From the NCBI RefSeq assembly GCF_000703165.1, contig NZ_JNLQ01000002.1:2604001-2668000 (forward strand): a DNA stretch of 64,000 nt, in the 5' to 3' direction. This DNA is from Butyrivibrio sp. AE3004. Lineage in GTDB: Bacteria; Bacillota; Clostridia; Lachnospirales; Lachnospiraceae. Of this stretch, positions 43,491 to 50,866 are shown piece after piece (position 1 is the first letter of the stretch; each line of letters opens with the position of its first letter). The position numbers were made by a program, and so were the translations under genes. The notes under the pieces are model-generated. The model saw nothing but the letters and a program-made list of their open reading frames with translations. It was not told the origin of the DNA and made no database searches.

Positions 43491-45329
43491 TCATCTGTCA
43501 TTTTCACTAATAGCTTCCAAAATAGCCTCTTTAAGGCTTCCGCAATCCTCAGGCAGATGAGAATAATAACTTATCGCATTTTCAAAAACAGGGATTGCCT
43601 CTTCATTATTTCTTATCATAAAGGTATAATCCGGTATCGAGTAAATATCTTCTACCCAGTATTCCTCCAGCAATGCATTAGCTGTTGTGGAATATATTTC
43701 TGCCCTGAGCTTATCCAATCTGATAAGCTTCTTTTTATTCTTATTGTCCCTAATATCCTGATATTTGCTAACTTTTAGCAGCTGATTACAGATGGTAACG
43801 ATTTCTTCACAGTTTCTTACAATCATATCGAGATCATCACACCAGGAATTCAATTTTTCACACATCTCAGAATATTCCTCTTCTGATTGTGCTCTGGGGA
43901 GCTTGCATAGAAACTCTCCAAGTTCCTCAGCATCATTGTATGTATTTCCTTTTGCAACAAGCTCATCAGAAACAGCCTTAAGTGTCATTACTTCCGAGCC
44001 TCTTATAAGAGCCCCGCCTTCTGTCGCATCTATCACTCTTAGCTCAGGATTTAGCTTAATCCTTCTCTCAAAGAAGTCCCTGAATTCTCTCCACATCCCA
44101 CAGGACTGCACAACACCGCCATTAATACCCGGAAGCTCTATTGTTGTAAGATTTCTTGCATCATCTCCTCCGGAATCAGAGTTATCCGCATGGTGTTTTC
44201 CATCAAGATATGCCATGTCCTGACCTATCAGAATTATTGTCTTTATTCCAAGCTTTTCACAAGCAACAAAACATGCTCCCGAAACGTTTCCTCCTAAATC
44301 CACACCTCCAAGATCAGCCTCTATCTTCTTTCCAAACAAGGTCTCCTCATAATGAAGCGCATGGAAATAGATGCATCTTCCTTCAAACATTTTCTGAGCT
44401 TCACTGTTAGCTTGCATAGAGCAAAGAAGCGGTATGTGCTTTGCAACAGGATAGTTAAGGAAAGCCGGATCCTTTCCGGGTTCCGCTGATAATACCACAT
44501 CAGGCTCGATTCCATGTTCATTAAGTACGTTTAAAGCACGGTCACTACACATGATTAGTGCCCGCCCCTTTAATTCCTTAAGATCATCCACATTCTTATT
44601 TAGTGACGGACCTGCTGATACTATTACCGCAGGGATATCCTTTGGCAGCGCCTCTCGCATTGCAGGTAATATGGCAGCGTTTCTCATATGAGTCCACGCA
44701 TATAGCCTGCACTTAAGACTTATTCTGCCTCTTTTTTTCTGATAATTCTTTTGACCGCACATTATTCCGGCAAGTGCTTCACAGCTCTCATCAAACCCTG
44801 CATTTGATGCATAAAAAGGTGTGGAAATACCTTCTGTCTCAGAATTATATGTAACAATATCCATCATGGCTTCATTTACATATAGCCCTCTTTGCTCGTC
44901 ATTTACAAAAAGATGAATTCTTCTATCATCAATCAATGATGTAATATCTATATATGCACAAATGAATGAAAACAAATCTTCCTGCGGCTCATATATGTAA
45001 AAATGCGTATCCGGTCTTATCTTTTTTTGAAGAGCCTCAAGATGATATCCTGCCCCAAATCCCAGGAGCAAAACAGTAGTCCTTCTGTTCTTAAACTCAA
45101 ACTTCTCTGCCCACCGCTCTGCCTCATACATTGGATCGTATTCACTGTTCATACGAAGGTCACGTCCACCCGGAGCAGCTCCCAAAATAAAAAGGATAGG
45201 CTCACCGTTTTGTGCAATATCCATCCTATATATTTTATCTTCATCCGCATCAATTTGCGGTCTGAAGCCATAACGTTTTTTAAATGCAGAAAAATTCATC
45301 TCTCTTATTTTTTCGTTTTTTTGTAGCAT
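43491..45329 (-). CDS. MAF (DUF115) flagellin glycosyltransferase
   Basis: 612 residues, length typical for motility-associated factor proteins. Landmarks: ILGAAPGGRDLRMNSEYDP, VLLLGFGAGYHLEALQK (nucleotide-binding loop), VIVSAGPSLNKNVDDLKELKG near 240 and KTIILIGQDMAYLDGKHHA near 375, all characteristic of the DUF115 domain. MAF proteins transfer nonulosonic acids onto flagellin Ser/Thr in the cytosol before export. This matches the CMP-nonulosonate operon at 3035-6618. The ATG at 45329 follows GGGGG; the reading from 45353 is longer without a site. It lies between flagellins 2 and 3. Confidence 0.9.
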   Translation of the reverse strand: MLQKNEKIREMNFSAFKKRYGFRPQIDADEDKIYRMDIAQNGEPILFILGAAPGGRDLRMNSEYDPMYEAERWAEKFEFKNRRTTVLLLGFGAGYHLEALQKKIRPDTHFYIYEPQEDLFSFICAYIDITSLIDDRRIHLFVNDEQRGLYVNEAMMDIVTYNSETEGISTPFYASNAGFDESCEALAGIMCGQKNYQKKRGRISLKCRLYAWTHMRNAAILPAMREALPKDIPAVIVSAGPSLNKNVDDLKELKGRALIMCSDRALNVLNEHGIEPDVVLSAEPGKDPAFLNYPVAKHIPLLCSMQANSEAQKMFEGRCIYFHALHYEETLFGKKIEADLGGVDLGGNVSGACFVACEKLGIKTIILIGQDMAYLDGKHHADNSDSGGDDARNLTTIELPGINGGVVQSCGMWREFRDFFERRIKLNPELRVIDATEGGALIRGSEVMTLKAVSDELVAKGNTYNDAEELGEFLCKLPRAQSEEEYSEMCEKLNSWCDDLDMIVRNCEEIVTICNQLLKVSKYQDIRDNKNKKKLIRLDKLRAEIYSTTANALLEEYWVEDIYSIPDYTFMIRNNEEAIPVFENAISYYSHLPEDCGSLKEAILEAISENDR

Positions 45330-45445
45330 TGTATCCCCCAATCCCCCACACAAGTACCATCTTATAGAATCTTTCTTACTCTCTAAATGATCTTCCGTTT
45401 TTCCGAAATATCTTTAATCCTCTTTTTGTTTATTCAAAATTTTAA

Positions 45446-45748
45446 TCATTTAATCCACTCTGTAATTTCAGCATTTAAATCATGGTGAATTATGTCCGCT
45501 GCAAGTATCAGATCACCCTCTTCGTTAGCTGCTGCCAACCTGGCAAAATCCTTCTGCCATCTCTGAAGCTGCTGCGCATGATCGGCATCAGCTTTGCCGC
45601 TTTGAACAAGTAGTTCCGTAAACATTACAAGTTGTTTCATAACCGGAGCTATCATCTCTACGCCCCCGGGTTTTCTCTGATATATGGTATCAGCTGCCTT
45701 TTCATTATTCTTTATAACCTGTCGTCCTAAGTCCTTTATGCCTGCCAT
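45446..45748 (-). CDS. Small helical protein upstream of MAF
   Basis: 100 residues, all predicted helical (GRQVIKNNEKAADTIYQ, MKQLVMFTELLVQSGK, DLILAADIIHHDLN). AAGGGA lies 7 bp before the ATG. It is co-oriented with the MAF gene 116 bp downstream. I do not recognise a named family; the helical layout and position would fit a chaperone or adaptor of flagellin or of MAF. Confidence 0.7.
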   Translation of the reverse strand: MAGIKDLGRQVIKNNEKAADTIYQRKPGGVEMIAPVMKQLVMFTELLVQSGKADADHAQQLQRWQKDFARLAAANEEGDLILAADIIHHDLNAEITEWIK

Positions 45749-45825
45749 AATGTTATCCCTTTATAAATCCGATAAATTTCTGAAGCAATTCGCTAATCTG
45801 TGTTTTAAGATCAATAAGTTCATCT

Positions 45826-46374
45826 TCACAGTAAATCCTTTATGCATATCGATAAATCATCATAAATACCAACATTTATTATCTCTCTAAAATCATATAC
45901 TTTAGGGCTCACTTCCTCACGCAACAGATATACAGTTGTTTTTTCATCTATGGGGTTTACTATCCAGTATTCACGCACCCCTGCCTGATGGTATAGATTT
46001 AACTTATCAATATAATCATGTGAAAAGTTACTTGGTGAAACAACCTCAACAATCCAGTCAGGTGCACCGGTACATCCCCTGTCTGTCAGCTTATTCTTAT
46101 CGCAGATAACACTAATATCCGGTTCTACTATTGTGTCCTTCGTCTCATCCAAAAGGACGGCAAAGGGAGCAGGATACACCTCACAATCACCTTTATTTGA
46201 ATCTATATAATCCGCTATCTTTCTTGATAAATTAAAAGATATCCTTTGATGAATTCTATTAGGAGCAGTCATATTATATATATGTCCATCTATAAGCTCC
46301 ACAAATTCCTCTTCAACAGAGTTATAAAAATCTTCAACTGTATAATAGTCTTTTCGTTCATTAGATAGTGGCAT
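45826..46374 (-). CDS. Uma2-family (DUF820) protein
   Basis: 182 residues: FVELIDGHIYNMTAPN near 24, VEPDISVICDKNKL near 76, GAPDWIVEVVSPSNFS near 101, REYWIVNP near 128. About 60% alike to the protein at 40130-40696 by inspection. The ATG follows GGAGGAG. It sits within the run of flagellin and MAF genes without evident functional link. Confidence 0.85.
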   Translation of the reverse strand: MPLSNERKDYYTVEDFYNSVEEEFVELIDGHIYNMTAPNRIHQRISFNLSRKIADYIDSNKGDCEVYPAPFAVLLDETKDTIVEPDISVICDKNKLTDRGCTGAPDWIVEVVSPSNFSHDYIDKLNLYHQAGVREYWIVNPIDEKTTVYLLREEVSPKVYDFREIINVGIYDDLSICIKDLL

Positions 46375-46493
46375 GTAATCTCCTCCAACAAATCGTCACA
46401 CATCTATTATAATATACTGAAAATTATACCATGTTTGTTATTCTCTGTAATGTTTTTTCGATTTATCCGCGATTAGTCTAAACCCATTTAAAA

Positions 46494-46517
46494 GAGCTCT
46501 CCCTTTCGGGAGAGCTC
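46494..46517 (-). terminator. Terminator of flagellin 3
   Basis: Perfect 10-bp stem GAGCTCTCCC / GGGAGAGCTC, TTTC loop (GAAA on the transcript), followed by TTTT on the minus strand. Confidence 0.9.
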
Positions 46518-46567
46518 CTTTATGGTTGTACCTATTTAGGTCTTTATCTAGTAATTTGCTAAGACAA

Positions 46568-48046
46568 TTAGCCGAGGAGTGAAAGAACACCCTGGTTACT
46601 CTGGTTAGCCTGTGCAAGCATTGACTGACCAGCCTGAGCAAGAATGTTATTCTTGCTGTATGTAACCATCTCATTAGCCATGTCTGTATCACGGATACGG
46701 GACTCAGCAGCTGTGGTATTCTCAACTACGTTATCAACGTTCTTGATTGTGTGCTCTAAGCGGTTCTGAACAGCACCAAGTGCGGATCTCTGAGCAGAAA
46801 CTGTCTTGATAGCATCTTCAATAGCATCGATTGCATATGTTGCAGCAATACCTGTGTTATCTACTACGTTCAAGTTCTGTACGCCGAGGTTCTTAGCTGT
46901 CATTGCTTCTACGTTAACAGTAATCTTATTGGTCATATCAGCATCAGCACCAACATGGAGCTGTAGGCCAAGATCCTTAGCAACCTGAGCAGTACCTTTG
47001 TCAATCGAGAAAGTAAATTTACCTTCTGTCATCTTAACAGTATCTGAAGCGGTATCATTATTCTTACCATCTTTGTCAAATGCTCTTACTGCAACCTTAT
47101 TCTGTGTAACAGCTTTAGAGTCATCACTTTGAGCATCAACACCAATCTTGTTTGCCTGAAGAAGAGCTGCTCCCATCTTATTAACTGCTGTTGCAACAGA
47201 AATGTTCTTATCAAGATTAGTATCTACAGCTGTACGTGTCTTGCCATCATTGAAGCCCTTAATAGCAACCTTAGCGCCATCAACAACCTTTGCCTTAATC
47301 TCATCTACTGTGAATTCTTCATCACCAAGCTTGAAAACAGGGCTCTGACCATCTGCACTAGAAGTTCCTTTAACATAAGAAGCACCATTAATGGTTACAC
47401 TTTCTGTATCAGAAGTAATATTCTTTTGCATCTCAGAGATATCATCTGTGCTCTTCTCATAAATATGATACTCTTTTCCTGCAATCTTCTTATCTGTATC
47501 AGTTTTAACTTCAGCAGTAAATGTAGCAGTTCCACCTGACAAATCAGAACCTGCCTTTGTTAAGTTATCAGAAAGCGTTCCTTCAAGACCAGCATCATGT
47601 GCTGCCATGAATTTCTGTCTAAATCCAGTCTGACCTTTTAACAGATAAGTCTCGTTGAACTTGGTTGTCTCAGCAACGCGGTCTATCTCGGTTGTCAACT
47701 GATCGATCTCGTTCTGGATGGATGTACGATCGTTTGCGCTGTTTGTTCCGTTAGCTGCCTGAACTGCAAGTTCATTCATTCTCTGCAGCATATCGTGTAC
47801 TTCTGTGAGTGCACCTTCTGCTGTCTGTACAGAACTAACACCATCATTAGCGTTCGTTGAAGCACGATCCAGACCTCTGATCTGCTTTCTCATCTTTTCG
47901 GAAATTGAAAGACCTGCTGCATCATCTGCTGCACGGTTAATCTGATAACCTGAAGAGAGTTTCTCGGCTGACTTTGACTGTGAACCAGTTGTTACTCCGA
48001 GCATTCTGTTAGCGTTCATCGCTGTGACGTTGTGTTGTACTACCAT
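46568..48046 (-). CDS. Flagellin 3
   Basis: 492 residues from ATG 48046, which follows AAGGAGGT; the longer reading from 48076 would place the start inside the CsrA hairpin. Conserved ends MVVQHNVTAMNANRM and QSNQGVLSLLG. The centre has KKIAGKEYHIY, VTINGASYVKG and FKLGDEEFTVDEIKAKV units shared with flagellins 1 and 2. The leader has a CsrA site over the Shine-Dalgarno and a hairpin presenting CGGA in its loop. Promoter 48233-48262 and terminator 46494-46517 make it a monocistronic unit. Confidence 0.95.
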   Translation of the reverse strand: MVVQHNVTAMNANRMLGVTTGSQSKSAEKLSSGYQINRAADDAAGLSISEKMRKQIRGLDRASTNANDGVSSVQTAEGALTEVHDMLQRMNELAVQAANGTNSANDRTSIQNEIDQLTTEIDRVAETTKFNETYLLKGQTGFRQKFMAAHDAGLEGTLSDNLTKAGSDLSGGTATFTAEVKTDTDKKIAGKEYHIYEKSTDDISEMQKNITSDTESVTINGASYVKGTSSADGQSPVFKLGDEEFTVDEIKAKVVDGAKVAIKGFNDGKTRTAVDTNLDKNISVATAVNKMGAALLQANKIGVDAQSDDSKAVTQNKVAVRAFDKDGKNNDTASDTVKMTEGKFTFSIDKGTAQVAKDLGLQLHVGADADMTNKITVNVEAMTAKNLGVQNLNVVDNTGIAATYAIDAIEDAIKTVSAQRSALGAVQNRLEHTIKNVDNVVENTTAAESRIRDTDMANEMVTYSKNNILAQAGQSMLAQANQSNQGVLSLLG

Positions 48047-48051
48047 AATAT

Positions 48052-48061
48052 ACCTCCTTGT
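48052..48061 (-). promoter_or_regulatory. CsrA site over flagellin 3 Shine-Dalgarno
   Basis: ACAAGGAGGT on the minus strand, a full match to ACANGGANGU, 5 nt before the start codon. Confidence 0.8.
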
Positions 48062-48070
48062 TTGTGTACG

Positions 48071-48088
48071 CCGCAAATCCGTTTGCGG
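48071..48088 (-). promoter_or_regulatory. CsrA-type leader hairpin of flagellin 3
   Basis: The transcript forms CCGCAAA-CGGA-TTTGCGG: a perfect 7-bp stem with GGA in the tetraloop, 10 nt upstream of the second CsrA site. High-affinity CsrA sites present GGA in exactly such loops. Confidence 0.8.
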
Positions 48089-48232
48089 TAGTTAACTATG
48101 AATTTGTTTTCGATTCGGATATACATCTGAGCAGGTTCCTAGGCTACTTCTCACTGTCTATCCTACTATATCACAAGTACATCCTTCTGCGTTCCGTGCC
48201 ACAGAATTAATGTACTTTGTGTTCTTACACAC

Positions 48233-48262
48233 ATTATATCGGACTAACTATCATAAAGTTAA
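48233..48262 (-). promoter_or_regulatory. Sigma-28 promoter for flagellin 3
   Basis: Minus strand: GGGGTTAA (TTAA 48259-48262), 16 bp, CCGATATAAT (48233-48242). Confidence 0.85.
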
Positions 48263-48300
48263 CCCCTTTTTACAAAATAATTCTAAATTATTTATAAACT

Positions 48301-48756
48301 CTAATTTTCCTTACTTTTCAAATAATCATAAATCGGGTACTTAGTCACATACTCTTCTTTTCCCCATACTATCTCAATCTGGGCACCTTTATTTGTATCT
48401 GAATTGATAAGAATAGGTGCATTTAGATTAGCGGTCATATTCTTTATATCTTCAGGAACAGTAATTGTTACTAATATAAGGAGATTTTTTTCTGTTAAGG
48501 GCTCCAGAAGCTCCACATCATCCTCGACTATCTGGGGATTGTATTCCGGCTTAATGGTAAGCGGATCTATAACCGGAAGGGCAAAATCAGGATCGTCCAT
48601 TGATTGCAAATACCACAAGGCTCCCACTGGTCTGTCCTTGTCGTGAAGAAGCGCAAATTTCTGCAGCTGTGGAAATCCCACAAGTCCGAACGGAATGGTT
48701 ATGATCTTTGAATCATCAATGTCTACTTCTCCGAATAATCTGGTATTCGCTTTCAT
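48301..48756 (-). CDS. fliW: FliW flagellar assembly factor, copy 2
   Basis: 151 residues. FliW binds flagellin, and when free binds CsrA and relieves its repression. Family motifs: TRLFGEVDIDDSKIITIPFGLVGF at the N-terminus, LWYLQSMDDPDFALPVIDP near 50, and LLILVTITVPED near 90. It is last in the flaG-fliD-fliS operon, 39 bp before the promoter of flagellin 3. A second copy is beside csrA at 53688-54149. The two differ clearly (FGLVGFPQLQKF against KGIIGFPDMTKF), so they may serve different flagellins. Confidence 0.9.
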   Translation of the reverse strand: MKANTRLFGEVDIDDSKIITIPFGLVGFPQLQKFALLHDKDRPVGALWYLQSMDDPDFALPVIDPLTIKPEYNPQIVEDDVELLEPLTEKNLLILVTITVPEDIKNMTANLNAPILINSDTNKGAQIEIVWGKEEYVTKYPIYDYLKSKEN

Positions 48757-48768
48757 TCTGTCTCCCTT

Positions 48769-49767
48769 CTACCCTATCTTTTCTTCGTTAAACCTAAATT
48801 TAATCTGCCAGAATCGCCTTTCCTCTATCATTCTTCTGTAATGAAGAAGGTTCTCTCTTATATGTTGCGGATCGTCGTCCGGTGCTATCTGGAATCCCGG
48901 TATTACAGGAACCATTTTGGCAGAAAGGGATGCTGTTATTGAGTGATCCCCGCAGCTGATTATATATTCCGGCCTTACTTCTCTTATTGTTCCTAATATA
49001 ATTTTAAGCTCATCCTCGGATGGCATCTTATCATCACATTGAAAATATGGTACAGCAAGTCCTCTTACAAATACATTGTTTGCATTAGCAAGGTACTCCA
49101 TGGAATTATGCCCTTCTATGCCAAAGAGCGGCACAACATTTGTTACCGGTAAAAGGTCGTTTGTATTAATTATGAAAGTATCCTGACACATACTAATCAT
49201 AATCTCCTGTGCTATGAGATTTGTTATATGTGTTTCTTTGTGAGTATCGGTCAGATACTGCTGAGTCAGAATAACAGTCTGTCCCGCCTTTCTGTCCGAC
49301 AGTTTAAGGTAATGTCCAAGTCCCCCTAATTTGTCCGAATAATATTGTTTACTCCTCTTGTAAATCTTATGAAATAGTCTGTCTGATTCAACCGTAATGA
49401 TATAAGGCTTCTGATATGACAAATACCTTGCCTGCATCAATAGGAAAAATCTGTATTTCTCATCAATCCGCATTCCATCCACATAGGACAGAAATTCAGT
49501 ATAAAATTCCTTACTGTCAGTAAGGCGCACCATAAGATGAAGATATGCCACGTGCTTTAGCATATCCGGCGTTTCTTCCCTGGGGAAGAAGTAGATACTT
49601 TTTCTGATGCGCTCAGCCAGCTCCTTCTTTCCTTCAGGAGAAAGCGCACCGCTTATTATACGGGCTCCTATCTGAAGCATCTCATCAAAACATTCTGTGA
49701 TATCTTCACAGGAAAGTATCTCTACTATTCTGTTTTCATATTCCTTTACAATCGGAAATTCGTTCAC
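48769..49767 (-). CDS. Glycosyltransferase-like protein lacking donor domain
   Basis: 332 residues. The middle and end resemble the first half of the GT-B protein at 8536-10080: VILTQQYLTDTHKETHITNLI (VVTTYQLLGSRHAPTNIVL there), FIINTNDLLPV, then a VRPEYIISCGDHSITASL segment (MHPEFIWQINGLPRMDQI there). The donor-binding half, with the glycine-rich loop, is missing and the protein ends naturally. It is in the flaG-fliD-fliS-fliW2 operon, so a flagellar role, perhaps as a non-catalytic partner of a flagellin glycosyltransferase, is inferred. The start is GTG with AGGTG 6 bp upstream. Confidence 0.65.
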   Translation of the reverse strand: MNEFPIVKEYENRIVEILSCEDITECFDEMLQIGARIISGALSPEGKKELAERIRKSIYFFPREETPDMLKHVAYLHLMVRLTDSKEFYTEFLSYVDGMRIDEKYRFFLLMQARYLSYQKPYIITVESDRLFHKIYKRSKQYYSDKLGGLGHYLKLSDRKAGQTVILTQQYLTDTHKETHITNLIAQEIMISMCQDTFIINTNDLLPVTNVVPLFGIEGHNSMEYLANANNVFVRGLAVPYFQCDDKMPSEDELKIILGTIREVRPEYIISCGDHSITASLSAKMVPVIPGFQIAPDDDPQHIRENLLHYRRMIEERRFWQIKFRFNEEKIG

Positions 49768-49775
49768 ATTATCAC

Positions 49776-50255
49776 CTAGTTCTTCGTATCATAGAACTGA
49801 GGCGGTGTAATCTTGGATTTGTTCATCGTAAGATAATAATCAAGTGCTGCCTGTGAGGACCTCCGGTGTGTATTTATCTGTTCCTTTGATGAGCTAAAAT
49901 AGCTCTTTGCGAGCGCTCTGTTGCGCTTTTCGCCTGCTTCTATCGAACTCGATAAATCCGTTATCTGCCGGATCAGATCCTGAAATGTATTTATTTTCTG
50001 TTTGTATTTTTCTTTGTTATTCTGAAGTTCTTCTCTTACGCGTTCATACAAGCTTTCAAATCCGTCATTTAGATTTTCAACCCGCCTGATCAGTTCGCCT
50101 TTGCGACTAATTGCTTCATCAAATCCTGCTTCATCAAACGAAACGTCACTTTCAAGTATTTCTTTTTGAGCCTCATTTTCCTTCATAATATCTTCAAGTA
50201 CTCTTATTTTTTCCTTGAGGCTCTCTTCCATCATGTCCAGATATGACTCTGTCAC
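49776..50255 (-). CDS. FliT-like coiled-coil export chaperone
   Basis: About 159 residues, mostly amphipathic helix (YLDMMEESLKEKIRVLEDIM; ESLYERVREELQNNKEKYKQ) with a helical middle and a TPPQFYDTKN tail. FliT-type and FlgN-type chaperones have this build and commonly follow fliD-fliS, which is the order here. Sequence identity to FliT is not evident by eye. The preferred start is GTG at 50255, with GGGG 9 bp upstream; TTG at 50279 is the alternative. Confidence 0.6.
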   Translation of the reverse strand: MTESYLDMMEESLKEKIRVLEDIMKENEAQKEILESDVSFDEAGFDEAISRKGELIRRVENLNDGFESLYERVREELQNNKEKYKQKINTFQDLIRQITDLSSSIEAGEKRNRALAKSYFSSSKEQINTHRRSSQAALDYYLTMNKSKITPPQFYDTKN

Positions 50256-50339
50256 TTTTTTATTCCCCACTTTCTTCAAAACTGGAAATTCCCCATTAAT
50301 CCTCGTCCTTTGGCCTCCCCGGCACCTTCCTTTAGTAGC

Positions 50340-50771
50340 TTACGCTCCCGCAGGAACAGTGTTTGGTGCAGGCATCTGGCCTCTTGCAATCTTCATAGCA
50401 TCTACCCAGGTATCGCGCATGGTATGAATATGTTTATTCACTTCATTCATGATTTCCAGAGCATCTTCTCTGTGAAGATCTGCTTCAACAAGTCTCTTCA
50501 TAAGATAGTTGTATACATTTTCAAAATCTTTCGCAACCGGATACTTCATATCCAGTGTGTTGTTCAGATAATCTATTATGTTCTCAACCTTTAATAGATA
50601 GGTTGTGAATTTTCTTTCATCATTATTTTCAAGACCCATAATTGCAATATTGCAGAATTTTATGGCTCCGTCATAAAGCATCAAAGTAAGCTCCTCAGGC
50701 TTTGCCTGCTGAATCTTATTATTCTGATACTGATTCATTTGCTTTGCGTAAGGATTTCTCGTTACCGGCAT
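50340..50771 (-). CDS. fliS: FliS flagellin export chaperone
   Basis: 143 residues. FliS binds the C-terminal helix of flagellin and keeps it soluble until export. Family signatures: NPYAKQMNQYQNNKI at the start, KPEELTLMLYDGAIKFCNIA near 25, then RKFTTYLLKVENIIDYLNNTL and LHREDALEIMNEV. The ATG at 50771 has GGAGG 8 nt upstream. That Shine-Dalgarno reads ACACGGAGGT, a CsrA consensus. Third gene of the flaG operon. Confidence 0.95.
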   Translation of the reverse strand: MPVTRNPYAKQMNQYQNNKIQQAKPEELTLMLYDGAIKFCNIAIMGLENNDERKFTTYLLKVENIIDYLNNTLDMKYPVAKDFENVYNYLMKRLVEADLHREDALEIMNEVNKHIHTMRDTWVDAMKIARGQMPAPNTVPAGA

Positions 50772-50778
50772 AGAATCC

Positions 50779-50788
50779 ACCTCCGTGT
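50779..50788 (-). promoter_or_regulatory. CsrA site over fliS Shine-Dalgarno
   Basis: ACACGGAGGT on the minus strand, a match to ACANGGANGU, 7 nt before the fliS ATG. Confidence 0.65.
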
Positions 50789-50825
50789 TGATATGTTGAT
50801 AACCTTCATCCGTCAGTTTCCTGAC

Positions 50826-50847
50826 ACCTTCCCCCGAAGGGGAAGGT
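50826..50847 (-). ncRNA. UUCG-tetraloop hairpin between fliD and fliS
   Basis: The transcript reads ACCTTCCCC-TTCG-GGGGAAGGT: a 9-bp stem closed by C-UUCG-G, a very stable loop. No T-tract follows, so it is more likely an mRNA stability or processing element than a terminator. Confidence 0.65.
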
Positions 50848-50866
50848 TATAAAATATCATGCTTCA

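Noticed and set aside
45769..45775. CCGATAA on the plus strand near the MAF operon
   Set aside because: No TAAA/TTAA at the right distance and no plus-strand gene downstream.
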